A stretch of DNA of 64,000 bases from Euphorbia lathyris (Eukaryota; Streptophyta; Magnoliopsida; Malpighiales; Euphorbiaceae), in the NCBI RefSeq assembly GCF_963576675.1, contig NC_088912.1, forward strand, positions 96,439,895 to 96,503,894, read 5' to 3'. This document shows, one piece after another, positions 62,690 to 64,000 of this stretch (position 1 is the first letter of the stretch; each line of letters starts with the position of its first letter). The notes beneath the pieces are model-generated. The model searched no databases. It saw only the letters and a program-made list of their open reading frames with translations, and had not been told where the DNA came from. The position numbers were made by a program, and so were the translations under genes.

Positions 62690-63600
62690 GCTGTAACATT
62701 ACATAACCCTACATAACCCATCAGAATTCACCTGTAACAAAACTATAACATTACATACTCTTATAAAACCCTACAGAATTCATCAGAATTCACTTGTAAC
62801 ATTACAGAACCTTACAGAACCCTACAAAATTCATCAGAATTCACCTGTAACATTACATACTCTTACAGAACCCTACGGAATTCATCAGAATTCACCTATA
62901 ACAAAACTGTAACATTAAATACTCTTATAGAACCCTACGGAATTCATCAGAATTCACCTGTAACAAAACTGTAACATTACATACTCTTATAGAACCCTAC
63001 AAAATTCATCAGAATTCACCTGTAACATTACAGAACCTTACAGAACCCTACAAAACTCATCAGAATTCACCTGTAACATTACATACTCTTACAGAACCCT
63101 ATAGAATTCATCAAAATTCACCTGTAACAAAACTGTAACATTACATACTCTTATAGAACCCTACAGAATTCATCAGAATTCACCTGTAACAAAACTGTAA
63201 CATTACATACTCTTATAGAACCCTACAAAATTCATCAGAATTCACCTGTAACATTACAGAACCTTACAGAACCCTACAAAATTCATCAGAATTCACCTAT
63301 AAACATTACATACTCTTACAGAACCCTACAGAATTAATCAAAATTCACCTGTAACAAAACTGTAACATTACATACTTTTATAGAACCCTACAAAATTCAT
63401 CAGAATTCACCTGTAACATTAAAGAACCTTACAGAACCCTACAAAATTTATCAGAATTCACCGGTAACATTACATACTCTTACAAAACCCTACAAAATTC
63501 ATCAGAATTCACCTATAACAAAACTGTAACATTAATGTAACTAAACTGTAACATCAATGTAACTAAACTGTAACATTAATGTAACTAAACTGTAACATTT
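62690..63600. repeat. Minisatellite array between two convergent genes
   Basis: Built from blocks ATTCATCAGAATTCACCTGT, AACATTACATACTCTTA and GAACCCTACA, arranged as higher-order units of about 60-75 bp with variable insertion of AACAAAACTGTAACATT. At 63533-63600 a different 22-bp unit (AACATTAATGTAACTAAACT-type) repeats three times. Degeneracy is low, suggesting recent expansion. Confidence 0.92.
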
Positions 63601-63635
63601 ACAAAAAGAAGTTAGGTTTATAAAATAAACATTAC

Positions 63636-64000
63636 CTGATGAGGCAGCATTATGTACCGAGGATGAAGAGCTAATTCTGCCACTTCTACCACGACTCCTA
63701 GATGAACTAGTAGAACGAGCCCATCCACGACGAGTTTCATTGTATTCCCAAGAACTCGGCATACCTTTTGTGGATTTGCTCGCCTTAGGTCGTCCTCGAA
63801 CGTGAATTTTGACATTGGGTTCGGTGTACTGAGCTTGATCAGGGTGTAGTTGATCATGGATAAGCATTGAAATATTACGCACTAGGGCTGGGTCGCCTTT
63901 AGAGACCTGGTCCACTAAGGACTGAAAATATCTCTGATACTCGTTCAGATCATTACACCCTGCATTTCCATCAGTGTGACCATAATTGATTAAAAGTGTT
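63636..64000 (-). CDS. Exon of a nuclear gene, FAR1/MULE-like tail, partial
   Basis: A minus-strand frame is open from the window edge to a splice donor (AG|GTAATG) at 63636. It reads NEYQRYFQSLVDQVSKGDPA, then EPNVKIHVRGRPKASKS and PSSWEYN, ending in a Ser/Arg-rich tail (RSTSSSRSRGRSGR). An RGRPK... basic block after a transposase-like region is usual in FAR1-related and MULE transposase-derived proteins, but the domains that would prove it lie outside the window. Convergent with the PMD gene. Confidence 0.45.

Noticed and set aside
62690..63600. Possible CRISPR-like or telomeric array (repeated AACCCTACA)
   Set aside because: Repeats are contiguous with no unique spacers, and the motif is not the plant telomere unit in tandem.

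Overview
The window reads as flowering-plant DNA of mixed origin. Positions 1 to about 55,255 are mitochondrial in character. They hold nad4L, atp4 and ccmC, a mitovirus-like RdRp relic, decayed Ty3/gypsy, Ty1/copia and LINE fragments, and many scattered plastid pieces (psbC, rpoC1, rpoA, psbH/petB, matK, psaB, atpA, trnI-CAU, trnfM-CAU, trnR-UCU, and a short piece of the plastid trnA-rrn23 spacer). Long non-coding, repeat-rich stretches separate them. Positions from about 55,256 to 64,000 are nuclear in character: Athila-type LTR elements, a plant-mobile-domain gene with GT-AG introns, a minisatellite, and the exon of a second gene.

Two observations suggest the organelle-like part now sits in a nuclear chromosome (a NUMT/MTPT block) and is not a working mitochondrial genome. 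First, atp4 carries an in-frame TGA where the family has CGA (a C-to-T change at a CpG), and ccmC has lost one base in a T-run. Second, a 14.5-kb Athila array (11,604-26,058) with a clean 5-bp target duplication (CCTAA) interrupts an old gypsy relic of the mitochondrial-type DNA. An angiosperm mitogenome that captured nuclear DNA, or a misassembly, remains possible.

Layout. 1-9,900: mostly non-coding, with a gag relic, an RT-like scrap and the mitovirus relic. 9,900-11,200: the usual nad4L-atp4 pair. 11,220-27,135: a decayed gypsy pol relic split by the Athila array (LTR - deleted internal region - LTR - second internal region - LTR). 27,340-28,151: ccmC overlapping a plastid-type trnI-CAU. 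28,150-55,250: repeat-rich spacer with plastid, gypsy, copia and LINE fragments and four dispersed repeat pairs. 55,256-60,911: a non-autonomous relative of the Athila element with no pol. 60,912-61,442: an antisense LTR fragment of another family that ends against a plant mobile domain (PMD) gene. 61,443-64,000: the PMD gene (+), a 0.9-kb minisatellite, and an exon of a convergent gene (-).

The notable structural theme is clusters of short GC-rich palindromes. Three different palindromes occur in three related element parts: the LTR promoter region, the pol-less internal region, and the antisense LTR. Their copy number accounts for the length differences among the three LTRs of the array. 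No CRISPR array, rRNA gene or bacterial-type operon was seen. All identifications are by eye from translated motifs; no database search was run.
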